Of a stretch of DNA of 64,000 nt, positions 11,406 to 23,777 are shown in pieces. This DNA is from Lagopus muta (taxonomy: Eukaryota; Chordata; Aves; Galliformes; Phasianidae), in assembly GCF_023343835.1 (NCBI RefSeq), contig NC_064434.1, positions 3,391,505 to 3,455,504 of the forward strand, read 5' to 3'. How positions within the stretch are numbered: position 1 is the first letter of the stretch; each line of letters begins with the position of its first letter. The notes beneath the pieces are model-generated. The model was not told the origin of the DNA, did no database searches, and saw nothing but the letters and a program-made list of their open reading frames with translations. The translations under genes and the position numbers were made by a program.

Positions 11406-12538
11406 ACTGCAGTAAAGGAACAACAGCAAAGTAACACAAGGGAAGTCCCCGACAGATGTTCCCCTCCTAAGTGTTTCTGCAGCACAGCTGCCACCTCTTT
11501 TCCTCCCACCCTACATCAGTCACTCCTAATTCAGCAACTTCCAGCATTGCTCAGAGCTGGACACGCAGCGAGGCACATCCAGCACCACCAGGGCTGCAAA
11601 GCAGCATCTCACATGTCAGACAGCAGGGAATTCACAGAGCCCAGCACTCAAAGGTTTGGCACTGAGCAGAAAACAAGTCTGTCAGCTTCTCTGGGAGATG
11701 GAGGAGGAAGGTATAAGGGAATTTACAAGTTGTCCTCTTAGATTTAGCAAGGGGAAATGGTTTTAAAAGTCAGAGGCCCTAAGAGAAGATGCAACAGTTC
11801 CAGCATGTTACATAGAAGCTGTATTTCTGCTGGACAAATAACCACGGGATAAACAAAATAAAAATGGGTCAGGGTCCATTCCCATATTGGGAATCCAGCC
11901 CCACTGTGACTGATAACATGTAGGCAGTGGAGATGCTCAGCTATTCCCTGATCCCTCCACCACGGACCATGAGGTCTTCTATAGACCTGGGACTGATGCA
12001 GAGTGACTCCTACAGCACCAGCAATGACTGGAATGAGAGCCCAGCACCAATAGGGGAAATACCAACCAGGAGTGGGGCAGAAACCCACAGCTACCCTCCT
12101 GCCCACAAGGCCTGCTGGGCCAGCAGATCACCAAGCTGTGGCATTGGGTGGCCAATGGTGGAGTAAGAGAACCCTGGAGCAACCCTGTCCAGTAGTGACT
12201 CATGCCAATGGAGGGACAGCCCTGAGGAATGATGGGACCTTGAAACCAAACGATTTTAGAAATAGTTGGGGTTTGGGGGTTGTTTTTTGGTGTTTTTTTT
12301 TTAGATTTAAACCAAAGCAAAAATTCAATGATTGTTTCTTTCTTCTTCTTCCTTTTTTTTTTTTTTTTTTTGCTCCTGAAGAGGAGAAAACAACTAGGAT
12401 CAAAAAGATCAAAAATCTGTTTTCATTTCCTGCTAAACTATTTTGTAAAAAGAAATAAAACCATTTTGTTCTGTTTTGCATTGAATCTGAGAGTTGTTTC
12501 AGTTCCCCTAGATAGCTTTCAGAAATCAAGAAATAGAA

Positions 12539-13051
12539 GGGCTGCTCTGAGAGTAATGCCTCCTATTTGTTGATGCTGACCCACAATGCCAGAGGCAGAT
12601 GTTGGTGGGATGGCAGTAGAGGTTGAAAACCTCCCCACCAATATTCCATTACATTTTGTTTCCATGTGACAGCTGGAAGCAGAGAGGCAGTTTGACACAA
12701 TGGTTTCTGACCTGGAGGCGCATATGAAGTCACCGAATTCCTCCATGCAGAAAAAAATGGCACCCATTGATGTTCATCAACACTTGCTGAATGTTTAAGG
12801 AGACCAACCAGTGGGTGTGAGCACAGTGAGAGGCAGCAACAGTGGCTCACCTCTGCTGGTGCACACGTTTACGAGCTCTGCACGCAGGCTCTCATTCATC
12901 ACCAGTGAAAAATGTACAGCTGATGGTAGTGACTATGCTGAAAAACAGTGTTCTGCAGCTGAAAATTGGCTCTACCCAACTGTTGTTGTGCTCTTCATAT
13001 CTGTGGTAGTTTCCGTGGAGATAAATAGGAAGCATTACTTTCAGAGCAACC
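12539..13051 (+). mobile_element. Internally deleted mariner (Galluhop-like) DNA transposon
   Basis: The left end GGGCTGCTCTGAGAGTAATG and the right end, whose complement begins GGTTGCTCTGAAAGTAATGC, form imperfect terminal inverted repeats of roughly 28 bp. Inside, the + strand has remnants of the mariner transposase N-terminus: an Asp-Leu-Glu-Ala-His-Met-Lys stretch near 12709, then Lys-Met-Ala-Pro-Ile-Asp-Val-His and Leu-Leu-Asn-Val followed by a stop, the expected helix-turn-helix region. At about 513 bp it is far shorter than an autonomous mariner of roughly 1.3 kb. The middle and the DDE/D catalytic part are gone. A TA target duplication cannot be fixed precisely. The family name is from memory of galliform mariner ends. 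Confidence 0.82.
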
Positions 13052-13738
13052 TAGGTAACACTGAACAGAGTGTGGCTCAGCTTCTTCACCACGCTGTATG
13101 CACAGCAGGACGATGTCTCACTCTCTGCTGTCCATAACACACAGCACCCTGCACTCCCTGTGCTCCACAGCATGTTCACACGTGTGTCATGGGCACGATA
13201 TGACTGTCAGCGCGTCTCATTTTGCTTCATCCCCATTACTGTGATTTTTTCCACTGACTGAAGTGAAAACACACACTCTTCCACTGCATTTTTTTATTAC
13301 CAGATAACCAGGAGCAATAATTCTTAGAAATAAACAGGTTCCTTTCTGTTCAGAATGTACAAATGTGACCCACTTCTGTTTACTGCAGACTCTTAAAAGT
13401 CCAAATTGCTTTAGAAACAGCCTTCAGCAATTCTGCATGAAGCAAATTTCCTGTTCATGGTAAATGAAAACACGCTGCAAATCCACCTTGAAAATATTTG
13501 GCAAAATATTTATGGATGTAAAATAAAACAAAATGCTGTCAGGCGTTAATTTTCACAACCAACCACTTTCAGGGCATTAATTTTTACAACCAACCACTTT
13601 CAGGAGGCATTACATTCAACCCAAAAGGCCGTTTCTAAAGGATGTATATACACACATCTATATGCTCACACTGAAAATTTCAGCACCTAAGACTTCTGTA
13701 AGCCTGTTGTAATCCAGTTCATCACATCAGACGCATAC

Positions 13739-13835
13739 AGAATCATAGAATGATAGCTTGGGTTGGATGGAGCCTCAAAGATCACCCAGTTCCAACCCAC
13801 TGCCGTGAGCCAACCTGTAGCACCAGGTCACCCAA
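13739..13835 (-). mobile_element. CR1 LINE fragment (3' end)
   Basis: CAGAATCATAGAATGATAGC, TTGGGTTGGATGGAGCCTCA and CCCAGTTCCAACCCACTGCC are a reverse-oriented CR1 terminus. Confidence 0.82.
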
Positions 13836-14499
13836 AAGCTTCCAAGTACCGTTGCCAAAAAAGGTTTGACAGTGGGACCCTGCCAGTGCTTCCTTTCCAG
13901 AAGGCAGCACCATTTTCCCCGTCTGCTCATGGTTCTGCCATGGGGAGCGGGACCACGATCCACCTTTTGACCAGCCACCATTGATCCGCTCTTGCCTCAG
14001 CCATCTTCTCACACCAGGGTGTGAGGCCTCACAGTGCAGGTTCAAAATGTCCATTTCTCTTCCTTCGGGGAAGAAAGAAAGAACATTTTAAAACAGAACA
14101 GCCATCACTCCTCCATCTGACAAACAATCTACTTTACACGGTGCATCTTTACGTGGTAACACCCTGCTTGAATCCTTTGACTCAAAGGATTGGGATGATG
14201 AGACATTTGAGTACTTTGCCTGCTGTTCTTCTTCCACTTGTCTAGCATCAGCTGCTTATCAGCTATCAGCCTCTGCACGCCGCAGAAGCCTGGTGGCATC
14301 TGGCATCTTCTGCTGCTCTGAGAGCTGGGTTCCATCTCCTCAGCACCAAGGGAAGCAACAAAGGGGCATGCAGAGGGGCTGTTTCTCTGAAAGGATGTGC
14401 CATGGGTTCTTCCGGGCTTTGCAAGGTGCTGGGAATGAGTAAGAGGACTTTTCTCTTTGGCTGGAAATGTAGGCACATTTTAATTTAGTATTTCAGTCT

Positions 14500-16060
14500 T
14501 AACAGTAATGAAAAGATCAGAAAGGAGAGCAAACTCAGCTATTGCATAGAAGTTTTTAGCAAATCCTTAAGTTACTATTTCAAGGGACAACAGAGTTTTC
14601 AGACAGGAGTGCATACAGCTCCTGTATATTTATTTATACAGCCTTCTCAAAGCTCAGCACATCATCTGCACAGATAATAGAGCAGTCAGAAAATCCACCT
14701 CTAAACATTCAGAACTTTTTTTATCCCCTTCAATCTCCATTAGGTAAGAGTCCATTGCTCCTATCCCATTTCATTGGCTGCCTCTTATGCTAAGACTTTC
14801 TCTTTTCCTGACTCTGTGTGTGTTATTTCCAGGTTCAGCAGAATTAAAATACCCATGATGTCCATGGGAATGGAGGCTTTTGAGCTACAGCTACAAATAA
14901 GTCTCCATTCTGGCAGAGCTTCTTGACTCGTCTTTTGCTAAGAAATTATCTGATGAAACAATTTATCTGATTGACCTTGCACACACACGGTTTACGTCCT
15001 AACTTCTCATGCTGATACGATAAAAGACACCAGCTGCTTGAAGCTCCCTGCTCCCTTACTTTGTGAGGAAGAGTTTGGCCACAGAAAAATTAAAAATGTC
15101 AAAGACCAGACTCTTTTTATTCTTCAGGTCACGTGCATTCAGGTGCTCACACCTACTTTGGGCTCAAATGTGTTTGAAGAAAGCCAAGACCCAAGCTTTG
15201 TAGTATGCCTAGTGTTGATACTGGCCCTTCCCATCTCTACATCCTCTTTGAAGCCAACCTGTGAGCTCCTTGCCTACTCTTTACACAGGAAAACTAAGAG
15301 ATGAAGGCATGCAAACCAGCAATGGAGAATGGATTACAGCCTCCAGCATCAGTGGAGGAGGTGTTCTGGAAGGAAGAGTGTTGCACCTTGCTCAAAATAC
15401 AGGCTAAAATAGATTGAGGACAAGGAGTTCATCCAGCTATTCTCTTTGACCCTGTCACCCTGTAAAGCCCCATTTGGTTAGGAGGCATCATTCAGGATAC
15501 AACAGGACAGTGGGCTTCTGTCAGGTCTCCACCATCCTGTAGCCCACCACTCAATCTTCTTGGGGAGAGAGAACTTCAGCGGTAGTCATTCTCCAACAGT
15601 TCTGCCTGGGATATTTCTGGAAACTGCATTGCACTGAGGTCAGCATTTGCAGATGTTTGGAAAAACGACGAATCTTTTTTCCTTATGAAAAAAAAAAAAG
15701 TCAACTGAAACCCCAGCTATGGCCCTGAAAATTGAGAGTCCTACTGCATATTTGCAAATCACATCGAAACCACCTTGAGTCACTTCTCCAATACTTCTTG
15801 AATTAGGACACTTTCTTGCACACTAAATGTCATGGGCAGGAGTCATTTCTCTGCAAGAAAACAAAAGGAGCACAAGTTCTTAAAATGAGATGATGAATGA
15901 GTTGTTTGGATTTTTCCAGGTATGTGAGTGTGTGGGTGATACAAGCAGTTTTCTGAGGAGACCTGGTTTGATTGGAAAGCAGCTCCCTGTGACACCAAAT
16001 CAGATCCCAAACCTCAGCAGCACAACCCAGGGTGACACCGAGTGCCTGTTGCAGATGAAT
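14500..16060. other. Intergenic sequence without recognised gene
   Basis: No open frame above 90 codons with any familiar motif, no repeat family recognised and no hairpin noticed. A short A-run lies at 15688-15699. Confidence 0.4.
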
Positions 16061-16160
16061 CACAGAACCATAGAATCAGGAAGGTTGGAAACAACCTTTA
16101 AGACCATCAGTGCAACTGTCAGCCCACCACCACCATGCCCACTGACCACATCCCTCAGAT
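16061..16160 (-). mobile_element. CR1 LINE fragment, older subfamily
   Basis: CACAGAACCATAGAATCAGG, AACAACCTTTAAGACCATCA and CCACCACCATGCCCACTGAC match the CR1 subfamily also seen at 4.07 and 58.65 kb. Confidence 0.75.
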
Positions 16161-17960
16161 GAAAACCAAGATGGCAGGGAAATGGCTGCTGCCCAACAAC
16201 ATTGCCTCCTGCAGGTCAGTTCCCATCCAGCCACAGACTTCAGAACCACAGATGCTCATTTATGTTGAGTTTTCTCTATGCTCTTCCATAAGGCCTTCTG
16301 TCTTCCCGAGGAGTTTGCCCCATTATAGAGGCAGGTAGAAGGATGCTGTTTGGTCCTATGAAGGATCTGGTCAAGGACTTGTTCCAACATAACAAAGGGA
16401 TAATAGGAAAGGGAAGTGATGGGAATCAAGCCTGGTTGGCTGAAGGAAAGATAAGGAAAGAGACAGAACGTTGCTTCAACCCATGTTGCCTGCATGAGGA
16501 CTTCTGGATTGGGAGTAAAGACAGGGAAACAATTGGGCAAATGCTGAGACACAGACATGGCAAAGAGAAAATGGAGAGAAGGGCAAGCAAACCCCCCATT
16601 CACGCTGGTCTGAGGGCTATCAAACAGCAATTAGATATGGTACACAAACACAAAACCACAGTCCATGCCCGTAAATAAGAAACTTCCATTTAATAAAGCT
16701 GTAAAAATTACACAAGGAGTATTCATCTCTCTCTTTCTTTTTTAATGCGTGCTGCAAAGGACTGATCCTCTAACATCCTCCACACGGGTCTGCAAAATGT
16801 TTTTCTGCTTTTTGTGAGGAGGTTTACTATGGTCTGTCTAGTCTTAATCTACTGCACGAGAAGTTAGAGAAGTATCTGTATCTGTAAACAAAAAAGCTGA
16901 CGTATCTGCAGCTGGCAATGGGTTCTGAGATAAGGATGAATACAACAACGACCTGACAAATTTCAGTTTATTCCTCTTCAGATAGATTGAATTACAGTGA
17001 TCTCAAGAAGGAAAAAGGAAGTTTGTCCAAAGAGAAGGATGCAGACTACCTAGAAATGGAGACTGCCGGGTAACCTGACAGCAATGTTGTGGTCCTCAGT
17101 GTCTTGGTTGTGAAGAGGTGGTGTGTACCTCTTCATCAGGACATTAAAGCCCTGCATGGAAAACTTTGTGGCTCAGAGAATCACACTGAGAGAGAGGTGT
17201 GGGTCAAGTGGAGATCTTCCCACACAAAAGAGAACGAAAGATGATCAAAGCTCATGGAAACCTGGCCCAAGAGGAAGTGATAAAGGCACAACCAGTGCCT
17301 GTGTGCCATGGGGATAGGGAATAAATGTCCACACATGCAACATGTGAAATCTGAGGTGGACATGAAGAGGAAGACAAAGAGGTTGATGACAGCACGGGAG
17401 CTCAGAGGGGCAGCAGCAAAGACCCCAGCCCTTTTTCCCCCTGCTTGCTGTGGTTCATTAGGGTCGAAGTGTGGGCGAGACACAGGATGCGAGCAGATAA
17501 CACAGCAAACTGAGAATTTCAAAATGAGTTAATTGCTTGTATAAAGCAATCTGTCAGCTTGAACGTGAGCCAATTTATGGTCGAAGTGCTGCTGCTTCTT
17601 TTTTTTTTTTTTCCACATATATTTTATAATTGGATGTGAACCACGTTGCCACAGGATGTCTTAGAGACAATGAAAATAAAGCTGACAGAGAGATTACAGA
17701 TCTATTTGTCGTTATCATCACTTATCACAGAAACAAATAACTGAGGGACACAATAAAGCATGTGCTCAAGAAAGATCTTCACCTCCTCTGGGGATCTAAT
17801 ATCAGCCTCAATTCACGCTCATCACAGCCACTGCGTTTCTAAAAACTTCTCTTAATGTCTTTTTGTGTCGGCTAAGATTGGAAAGGGCTTCCAGATGGAC
17901 TCCTAAGAGTGTCTGACAAAGTCTTTTTCCTTTCTAAATCTGTACTGTCATTGTATCCTT
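16161..17960. other. Intergenic sequence without recognised gene
   Basis: Overlapping frames on both strands near 16.26-16.68 kb reach about 120 codons but show no domain or compositional sign of coding. A T-run lies near 17600. No transposon recognised. Confidence 0.4.
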
Positions 17961-17964
17961 CCAT

Positions 17965-18189
17965 GGGTTTCTCAGGTGGGATATTAGGAAAAATTTCTTC
18001 TCTGAAAGAGTGGTAATGCATTGGAATGGGCTGCCCATGGGAGGTGGAAGAGTCACCATCCCTGGAGGTGTTCAAGAAACGTGTAGATGAGACATGGTTT
18101 AGTGGGGAAATGCTGGTGGTAGGTGGATGGTTGGACTGGATGATCTCGGAGGTCTTTTCCAACCTTGGTGATTCTATGATTCTGTGATA
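17965..18189 (+). mobile_element. CR1 LINE, 3' end with tail
   Basis: GGTGGGATATTAGGAAAAAT, AAAGAGTGGTAATGCATTGG, CCCTGGAGGTGTTCAAGAAA, TGGTTGGACTGGATGATCTC and the terminal GATTCTATGATTCTGTGAT show a CR1 3' end. It is similar in type to the copy at 7.2 kb. Confidence 0.87.
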
Positions 18190-19100
18190 CTTTCATTAAA
18201 CATCTGTGCTGGTCTTGCAGTTCAAGGCTTGGTCCTCCTCAGCACTTCTTACATTTTCAGTCCACCCTCTCTGCACTTTAGATCATAAGTCCCTACCATT
18301 TTTGCAAACTCATTCACAAACATCCACAAAGGCATTCCACTGTGTTCTCTTTTAGATCTGCTCTCCAAATTTTCATTCTCAGCTTAGTTTGCCTTTCAGC
18401 ACATATCCTAATGTTTCTTCTTCTCCCAAAGCTGAGCCTCCTAGGTCAAGAAACACAATTTTTTTCCTTCTCTTTGCTGTAGATCACATACTTCCTTGTC
18501 TTCTTCTGCCCAGTCCCATATTGCTTCTTTCATCCCTATCTTGGCATCTCCTGCAGGAATTTATTATCACTACTGTTATTTCTTTTCTGTCCTACTAAAT
18601 AGTCTTATCTCAGCCTACAAATTCTACCTTTTTTTTTCTTCCTCATTCTCCTCCCCAACCCACAGTGGGGTGAGTGAGCAAAAGGCTGAGTGCTGTTTAT
18701 CTGCTTGCTGGGTTAAACCACAACATCTGCTGGCTTTGCTCACTAAATGGCATGCAAGCACGTACCTTGTGTTGGCCAAGAGATACCATCCTTTCCATTG
18801 GGCAGTGGGTGCTCATTTGGCTCAGCTCTGCAGTGAATCCCTGGGCAACAATAGTAAAAGCAATGCTGCTGCTTATCAGGATGAGTCTGTAGGGAGCAAT
18901 CATAGCCTTTTCCACTTACCCGAACCACATTACAGTTATGCTTTAATCACTTATTAATTACTACAGTGTAGGCTTAAAAACCTGCATCTCATCAAGTCCA
19001 GCTCACACACCTGGAAGCCCTCTCTTTCCCATCCTCCAAAACAGCAATCCAGAACCTAAGTGAGCAGGTTACTTCCTCGAAGTCAACTCCTTGATTACCT

Positions 19101-19140
19101 AGATATTAGATATTAGATATTAGATATTAGATATTAGATA
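19101..19140 (+). repeat. AGATATT heptanucleotide microsatellite
   Basis: Nearly six perfect tandem copies of AGATATT. Confidence 0.95.
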
Positions 19141-19787
19141 GGCAAGAGATGTGCCAACCACTGACAGCAGCCACAGCTGATGAGTAACTGTGATATTGGT
19201 TGAGCTGAGTTTGAAGAATCTAGGCATGCCAAAGGAAATGATAATCTCTACTGCAGCTGCTGAAGAGGTGACCATTAAACAGAGATAGAAGGTTGTTTTA
19301 TCTTTTATGATAGCTCCTATAATGATCAAAGAGAGGGAGAAAGGAATTCAACCCCTTTGGAAGGGACTTCTGGATGTTCCTGAACAAAACGTCCACTCAG
19401 AGCAGGAATTAAATTACATTAAACTGAAATACAGCTTCAGTGTTGAATCAGGGTGCTCACAGCTTCTCTTCTTTGGGTTCAGAATTTCTCTCAGACACCT
19501 CCAGGCCTAAGAAGCAATGCAACCATGGATCTCCCAGAACTCATCTCCTTGTTGTGCAGTAGATCATCCGGTGCTTGCACTTAAGTGAAAGTGTTGCCTT
19601 AACTTATAGGGATCTGTGAGAATAGGCACTCAAAAGATGAACCTCTAAGTGCACTCTCCAACAAGAAAAAATAAATAAATACCTGCCTACGGGTAAATGG
19701 AAAGAACTCCTCGTTCTGCAAAAGAAGCACAAAGTTAACTGATTGTGACTGAAACAAACAAACAAACAAAAGTTTTAAATATTTCAA

Positions 19788-19922
19788 AGAATCATAGAAT
19801 ACCCTGAGTTGGAAGGAACCTACAGGGATCACTGAGTCCAGCCTCTGACCCCACTCAGCACCCCATAAACACAAACCCTATGGCTGAGAGCAGCACCCAA
19901 CTCTCCCTGAGCTCTGGCATCT
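19788..19922 (-). mobile_element. CR1 LINE fragment (3' end)
   Basis: AGAATCATAGAATACCCTGA, GTTGGAAGGAACCTACAGGG and CACTGAGTCCAGCCTCTGAC are a reverse CR1 terminus of a subfamily that continues CAGCACCCAACTCTCCCTGA. Confidence 0.78.
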
Positions 19923-20543
19923 CGAGTCTTTGCTTACTGCCCTGCAGAACTGTCCCAAATATTCCCCCTACAAAGGCAAACAGCATCCCTGTACCTTTCC
20001 CATCTCGCCTGACCTTGCTTCCAACAGCCACGCTCTTTATTTTTCCACCTAAGCTCTAGGAGATCCCTGTTCAGCCAAACCAGCCAATGTAAAGATCTAT
20101 CTTCTCTGCTTTAATTCACAGCATAATACGCTAAGGCATCGGAGCTCTGCCTCTGACTCACACTTTGACACTGAGTGGAGAAAGTGTTGAACACCAGTAT
20201 AACCAGATTTGTGTGCCTGAGGGATCTCAGCTGGGTAAAGTGCTTCAGTAACAACTTCATCATGAGAAAACTTCCACCAGAGCTCAGCGAAGGACTAGCC
20301 CTGATTTCGGAAGGTTTGAGGTAGTCTTTCAGTACGTTTTTCTCTCCAAGAAACTGAGGTTTCTGCTGAGCACGGCACTAATTGTTTCCTGTGCAATTTA
20401 GTACTAACAGGAAGTCTCTGTAATAAACACAGCGCCCTCTGTGGCAAATACCTGGAATAATATACAAGTAGGTTATAAATGTATCTTTATGCATGACTGT
20501 AAAGACAACTGATCAAACTAAAAATACACACATATATTTTGAA

Positions 20544-20563
20544 CATATATATATATATATATA
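20544..20563. repeat. AT dinucleotide microsatellite
   Basis: About ten AT units directly after GAAC. It is short but perfect. Confidence 0.9.
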
Positions 20564-21809
20564 GTCCCTTTGCATACATAAATGAAACTAGTAACTAGTA
20601 GTTAAAAGAGAGCTGAGCATCAGAATTCAGCATATCCCATGAGGTTCTAATCTCACAGGGAAAAAAAACCCAGGCGTTCAATTTTTCTCTCCCATGCAGA
20701 TCAGGAAGAAATGGAAAGTTATTTAAGCTTGTAAAAATCTTAGGGTCAGAAATGTGGGTTTCATTTGTATAATTCAGACCTGATGGAAGCATTTCAAGAT
20801 GCACATTTTTTTCCTGAGACCCCCTCATCTTGCGTACGAAAATTGTAGGTGAGTGTGGTCATGGCTCAAGCAAAGCATGGAAAGTTTTGGTGTTTTTTTT
20901 TCCACCCTTTCCGTGTTGCATTACATGAGCAGTATTTGAATGCCTGACTGTTCACCTTTCACGTGGTGAGGTAACCCAAACCACTGACACATTTAGAGTA
21001 GACGAGCCTGGATTTAGGGTCAGGCTGGTTTAACCTGACCTTCCGCCTCCTTACAGGCTTTTGAAATCATTCTTGGTTCTAAAATTGAAAATTTAAGTGA
21101 CCCACTTTGAATGGATATTTCAGTAAATGGCATTAGAGAAAATCCCTTCTGAGGGAACCTTTTCTGTTAACCTGTACGTCTCTAACTCTAAGAGGGAAAC
21201 TGAACTGTACATGTAATCTTTCAGCATCTTCTAAACAAGCTGATATAGGTCATGGCTATTGCAGAAACTGCAAGCTAAATTCTGCCTTTGTTGACATCCT
21301 CCTTTGGATGGCACAATGTGAGCAAAATTTGGACTTGGGATTAAGTATTAGGAACACTTTTATGTAATGCTTTCATCTGCAGACATCACCAAAACTAGAC
21401 CTGAGAAGAGGTCAGACCAGCACATCTTCTACACCAGGGATTGCTTTAGGGTACACCTCCCAGCAGCTTATAGCCTGCTATTAGAGCAAAGTGACCAGAA
21501 GTCATTTCCTAAGAGGGAAATGCTACAGAGAAGAACAGATACAACACTCCTCCCCTCATTTCTAAAATGTAAGCACTTCCTTTAAAAATCTTAGCGTCAA
21601 CATTCTTGTGTGCATCCATTACTAAGTCTCCGATCAGCTTCTGAACAACCTCATCAGAGAACACAGATAGCTGACTTCTAGTATCTCACACTTCATCAGG
21701 ATCAGCATCATTACTTCGGAAAACTGCAGTCTGAGAGGTTTGAGATACCTGCGTGCCAGTGTGCTGGGTGGAACATTCTTCTCTGGGAGGCGTTGAGTTG
21801 TCCAGGTTA

Positions 21810-21918
21810 GAATCATAGAATTGCTCAGGTTGGAAAAGACCTGAAAGATCATCAAGTCCAACCACAACCTAACCGTACTGCCCTAACAACCTTCTGCTAA
21901 ATCATGCCCCTGAGCATA
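21810..21918 (-). mobile_element. CR1 LINE fragment (3' end)
   Basis: AGAATCATAGAATTGCTCAG, GTTGGAAAAGACCTGAAAGA and CATCAAGTCCAACCACAACC are a reverse CR1 end; TAACCGTACTGCCCTAACAA marks the subfamily. Confidence 0.82.
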
Positions 21919-22460
21919 GCATTAGCTACGCCATGACATATTTGCTAGGGAGAACAAGGAGGAAGACTGTAGGCTAGTGGCTGGGACATTTGCTTGGAAA
22001 AAAAACCTCAAGTTTCTGGTTCCTGCTCCAGTACAAGTTTTATCCAAAATGTTCATATCCCTACTTTGCTGCTGAATGGAGCAACTGCAAAGCTCTGAGC
22101 TCTTAACAGAGGACATGCAATGATTCCACAGGAGCACCCTGCCTCACAGCCACCCATACAGCAACCAAAAGATTTGCTGAAGAGCCGTTGGTTTAAACCC
22201 CTGAAAGCAGATGAGGAGAGTTTATGCAGACGCCTTTCTGTAGGCAAGGTCTCTTTGAAGGTCAAGCCCACTACTTTTAATGAGCAGTCAAGGCTTCCAC
22301 CTCAGAAGAAACAAAAACTGAGGCAGTTGTGATAACAGCATAGGGATGAAGCTCAGGTAGGGAATCTCTCTGAAGCTGGCACCAGAGTACTAGGGCTTCC
22401 CTTTGTAAGTTTCCAAGGCATTCAAAGTGAGAAGGACGGACAGCTTTCAAGCATCTCTGA

Positions 22461-23084
22461 ATGTCCAGGCCTGCAGCTCCTTTACAGTACCCTACTGAAA
22501 TTGCTAATTCCTCAACAGGAGAAAGGGATCCTGATCAGGACTGTCCACTCAAACACACGGATTTAAGCATTGTATGTTTAAATACTCCCATGGTAGGACA
22601 TGACACAGCTGCAGTATGCCGGTCTTACAGGGATGGAAGACAGCAGTGTGGGCTGACGAACCACACGGGGTCGCAGATCACTGTCACCCAAAATTCAGAG
22701 CTGTCATACAGACAGCCTTGGGGCTACATGATGAGAAGCAGTTCAGCTCCCAATATGTTCGAGTGTTGTAAGGTATCACCTATCTTCCGTGGTGCCCCAC
22801 AGAGCAGATGCCTGCAGTTCCTTCCACCTCTCCTGCCTACAAGAGTGGCCATTTTTCATCTCACAGCATCCACAGGGATTTTTCTTGAATCTCTCTGTCT
22901 TCTCCCTAACTTAGGAACTGAAGGTTTAGCTACATCCACCACACCTCCTGGAGACCTGTCTCATAGTGCAAGATCTGGAAGTGAAGTAAAAAGTTGGCAA
23001 TCTCATAATCAAATAAAAGCAGCCTTTTGGGCTTTGTTTCCTAGATGGAGGGCGATGGATGAAGTTTGGGCACACACTGTCTGA
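22461..23084 (+). other. Unrecognised 207-codon open frame, probably non-coding
   Basis: This is the longest uninterrupted frame outside MCM3 and the tandem arrays. The start context TGAATGT is weak. The translation has no signal peptide, membrane segment or motif that I recognise and is rich in Ser, Thr, Pro and Arg. It lies about 0.7 kb upstream of the IL17A cap region on the same strand and is followed by a CR1 remnant. It may be chance, or lie within a non-coding transcript. I do not propose it as a gene. Confidence 0.15.
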
Positions 23085-23139
23085 AAACGTTCTAGTCAAA
23101 ATTGAAATGTAACAGGTGAGGTATATACATTCAGTATTA

Positions 23140-23248
23140 GATATGGAGGTTGGTGGCCCTGCCAGAGGCAGAAGGCTGGAGCTTGACGATCCTTGAGCTC
23201 CCTTCCAACCCAAGCCATTCTATGTTTCTATGGTATGATTCTACGTAT
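23140..23248 (+). mobile_element. CR1 LINE fragment (3' end)
   Basis: ATGGAGGTTGGTGGCCCTGC, GAGCTTGACGATCCTTGAGC, CCCTTCCAACCCAAGCCATT and CTATGTTTCTATGGTATGAT are the last 110 bp of a CR1. It lies about 450 bp upstream of the IL17A TATA box. Confidence 0.87.
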
Positions 23249-23530
23249 AAAAAATAAGCTGATCCAGACTTGGAAAAAAACCTGAAAAACTGGCTTTCCA
23301 GCACTGCCCAATTCCAAATGAGGAGCCATCAGAGTGACCAACAAGTGTCTGTGATGCTACAGCACCTCAGGTCGAGACCACGAAGCACGCTTATTTACAT
23401 TTGATAACCAACGACTCCAGCCCCAGTTCTAAACCTCACACTTTGCATACAGGCACTGAGGTGTGCATGTCAATTTTTCAGTGGTTTTCTAACATCAGCA
23501 TGGAGTTTTGTCACTACACAGATAAAGCAA

Positions 23531-23538
23531 TGACATCA
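23531..23538 (+). promoter_or_regulatory. CRE/AP-1-like site upstream of IL17A
   Basis: TGACATCA, one base from the CRE palindrome TGACGTCA, about 150 bp before the TATA box. bZIP factors such as BATF/JUN act on mammalian Il17a (family knowledge). Its use here is inference. Confidence 0.35.
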
Positions 23539-23691
23539 CTCACAAATCTAAGAAGGGAAGGGACCTGTATCCTGTTTTCCACCTGCGTTAATGGAATATA
23601 CACATCTACTTTTCAATTTAAGACAAGAAACCACTGGTAAGAGTGGGAAAAAACACCTACTCCCCTTTAACTAGGACGGCAGGAAAGCCCT

Positions 23692-23698
23692 TATAAAA
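23692..23698 (+). promoter_or_regulatory. IL17A: IL17A TATA box
   Basis: TATAAAA preceded by CCCT and followed about 30 bp later by CACAGTCACCTTCAG, which fits an initiator near 23722. This gives a 5' UTR of about 55 nt before the start codon at 23778. A strong TATA box is usual for an inducible cytokine gene. Confidence 0.85.
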
Positions 23699-23777
23699 AG
23701 ACCAGCAGCAGATGCACACAGTCACCTTCAGTTCGACAGAGCCCAGCACAAGCATCAGCTGCAGCAAGAAAAGGAAG

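Noticed and set aside
12353-12371. T19 run as a sign of a retrocopy tail
   Set aside because: No coding-like sequence or target duplication is attached to it.
18661-18730. GTGAGTGAGCAAAAGGCTGA followed by TGCTGGGTTAAACCACAACA resembles a motif seen in several bird repeats
   Set aside because: I could not assign a family or find ends, and the stretch is too short to call an element.
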